Assembly: GCA_016124375.1 (NCBI GenBank)
Contig: WGNV01000010.1
Coordinates: forward strand, 108,733-172,732
From: Tepidisphaera sp.
Lineage (GTDB): Bacteria > Planctomycetota > Phycisphaerae > Phycisphaerales > UBA1924
Length of the DNA: 64,000 nt
Reading direction: 5' to 3'
Position numbers and translations under genes: made by a program. Below are positions 62,791 to 64,000 of this stretch, piece after piece. The notes under the pieces were generated by a model that was not told the origin of the DNA, ran no database searches, and saw only the letters and a list, made by a program, of their open reading frames with translations. Every line of letters starts with the position of its first letter. The first letter of the stretch is position 1.

Positions 62791-63855
62791 TTGATCAAGT
62801 ACATCGGCTCCAAGCGTGTGCTGGTCCCTTCGATCCTCGACGCCGTTCGCGGCGTCCCCGGCGTCCGCACCGTCGTCGATCTCTTCTCCGGCACTTCGCG
62901 CGTCGGGCACGCCCTCAAGCGCCACGGCTATCGCGTCCTCGCCAACGACCACAACGAGTACGCCGAGACGCTGGCCCGCTGCTACGTGCAGGCCGATGCC
63001 GATCTGCTGCCCGATGCCGCCCGCATCATCGATGAGCTCCGCACCCTGCCGGGCCGCCCGGGCTACTTCACCCACACCTTCTGCGAGCAGTCACGCTACA
63101 TCCACCCCCGCAACGGCGAACGCATCGACGCCATCCGCGACGCCATCGAGGCCAAAGGCCTCAACCCTGAACTCAAGGCGGTGGTGCTCACCTCGCTGGT
63201 CGAAGCCGCGGATCGCGTGGACAGCACCACAGGCCTGCAGATGGCCTATCTCAAGTCCTGGGCGCCGCGTGCCGCCAACCCTCTCGATCTTCGCCTGCCC
63301 GACGTACTGCCCCGCGCCAGCGCCGGCAAGGGCCAAGCCACCTGCCTCGACGCGCTCGACGCCGCGAGCATGCTGGAGGGCGACGTCGCGTACCTCGACC
63401 CGCCTTACAACCAGCACTCGTACCTGGGCAACTACCACGTGTGGGAGTCGCTGGTGAGGTGGGACAAGCCCGAGGTCTACGGCGTCGCCTGCAAGCGCAT
63501 CGACGTGCGCGACCGCCGCAGCGATTTCAACTCGCGCCGCAAGTTCCGCGAGGCGTTCGCGACGCTGCTGGCCCGCGTGCGTTGCCCGGTGCTGGTAGTG
63601 AGCTTCAGCAACGAAGGGTTCATCTCGCGCGACGAGATGGAAGCCCTGCTGGGCAGCCTCTGGGGCGGCAACGCGGCCGTCACCACCCACGAGCACGCCT
63701 TCAAACGCTACGTCGGCGCCCAGATCGGCATCCACAACCCGCGAGGCGAGCGCGTGGGCCAGGTGAGCCACCTCACGAACAAAGAGTTCATCTACGTCGC
63801 CGCCCACGCCCGGGATGAGCAAAGCGAATCCCGAGATCGACTGCTGGCCGGGTGA
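62791..63855 (+). CDS. D12-class DNA adenine methyltransferase
   Basis: This 354-residue N6-adenine DNA methylase begins MIKYIGSKRVLVPSILDAV and has the SAM motif VDLFSGTSRVGHALK and the catalytic motif YLDPPYNQHSYL. It transfers methyl groups to adenine in a recognition site that cannot be read from sequence. It starts at TTG (62791), which is unusual. No restriction endonuclease is beside it, so it is orphan in this window. An IS110-family transposase end follows. Confidence 0.9.
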   Translation: MIKYIGSKRVLVPSILDAVRGVPGVRTVVDLFSGTSRVGHALKRHGYRVLANDHNEYAETLARCYVQADADLLPDAARIIDELRTLPGRPGYFTHTFCEQSRYIHPRNGERIDAIRDAIEAKGLNPELKAVVLTSLVEAADRVDSTTGLQMAYLKSWAPRAANPLDLRLPDVLPRASAGKGQATCLDALDAASMLEGDVAYLDPPYNQHSYLGNYHVWESLVRWDKPEVYGVACKRIDVRDRRSDFNSRRKFREAFATLLARVRCPVLVVSFSNEGFISRDEMEALLGSLWGGNAAVTTHEHAFKRYVGAQIGIHNPRGERVGQVSHLTNKEFIYVAAHARDEQSESRDRLLAG

Positions 63856-63887
63856 AGAGGTTCACCACAGAGCGACTGTGTTCTGAG

Positions 63888-64000
63888 TCAAGGGTGTTGG
63901 GGGTTTTTGGGGGTTTTCTTTTGGTTCCACAGCAGGTCATCGCGGACCAGGGCGTTGAGGATGGTGAGCAGTTTGCGCATGCAGGCGGTCATGGCCACCT
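63888..64000 (-). CDS. IS110-family transposase, C-terminal end (partial)
   Basis: The minus-strand frame running in from the window edge ends VAMTACMRKLLTILNALVRD and DLLWNQKKTPKNPQHP, stopping at TGA (63888). This is the characteristic C-terminus of IS110/IS116/IS902 transposases. Only 36 codons are inside the window; whether the rest is intact cannot be seen. Confidence 0.8.
   Translation of the reverse strand, partial: VAMTACMRKLLTILNALVRDDLLWNQKKTPKNPQHP

Overview
The window is GC-rich chromosomal DNA from a planctomycete, probably of the Phycisphaerae type (inference, not a database placement). Lineage marks seen directly are a type IV prepilin-like protein ending in an H-x9-DG-type motif, a PEP-CTERM protein, a giant secreted protein with an N-terminal LEPR-XLL-like sorting motif and many PPC-like modules, a Planctomycete-cytochrome-C (PSCyt1-like) membrane protein, a CxxCGYxLxG...CPECG zinc ribbon in three proteins, and an mcsA-mcsB pair. 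Genes are densely packed on both strands, often with GTGA/ATGA start-stop overlaps or shared stop codons. Non-ATG starts are common.

Layout. 1-11.5 kb: prepilin-like protein, HAD phosphatase, a large hybrid sensor kinase, hflX facing it, then S41 protease, tsaD and a small release-factor-like protein. 11.5-22.4 kb: PEP-CTERM protein, then a minus-strand run with thioredoxin-like, deoC, alpha/beta hydrolase, rseP, redoxin and DsbD-N-domain genes; then a rhodanese-like lipoprotein, chrA and an NmrA-like oxidoreductase divergent from chrA across a perfect inverted repeat. 22.4-30.3 kb: one 2,639-residue surface protein. 30.7-39.2 kb: racemase family protein, ileS, SRPBCC protein, HEAT-repeat protein and small membrane proteins. 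39.6-42.4 kb: PilZ protein, then a lower-GC accessory island of RHS remnants, IS5-type transposase remnants and orphan immunity-like genes. 42.7-55 kb: housekeeping genes (rpsR, ispF, rpmB, mcsAB, pheA) mixed with small hypothetical and envelope genes. 55-64 kb: carB, a SulP transporter, mraZ with its operator but no rsmH, a D12-class DNA adenine methylase, and the end of an IS110-family transposase at the edge.

Two things stand out. First, short palindromic repeat elements built of 7-8 bp units have entered coding sequence in frame: two in carB and a related small palindrome in ileS, with similar heptad repeats between genes. This recalls the palindromic elements inserted in proteins of Rickettsia. 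Second, 40.0-42.4 kb looks like the graveyard of an RHS polymorphic-toxin locus: two short RHS-core fragments in the same orientation, two unrelated ends of IS5-type transposases, and surviving immunity-like genes. The giant surface protein adds a third: seven GG[DQR]F motifs, apparently a beta-propeller, nested inside one PPC-like module. No CRISPR array, rRNA or tRNA was recognised.
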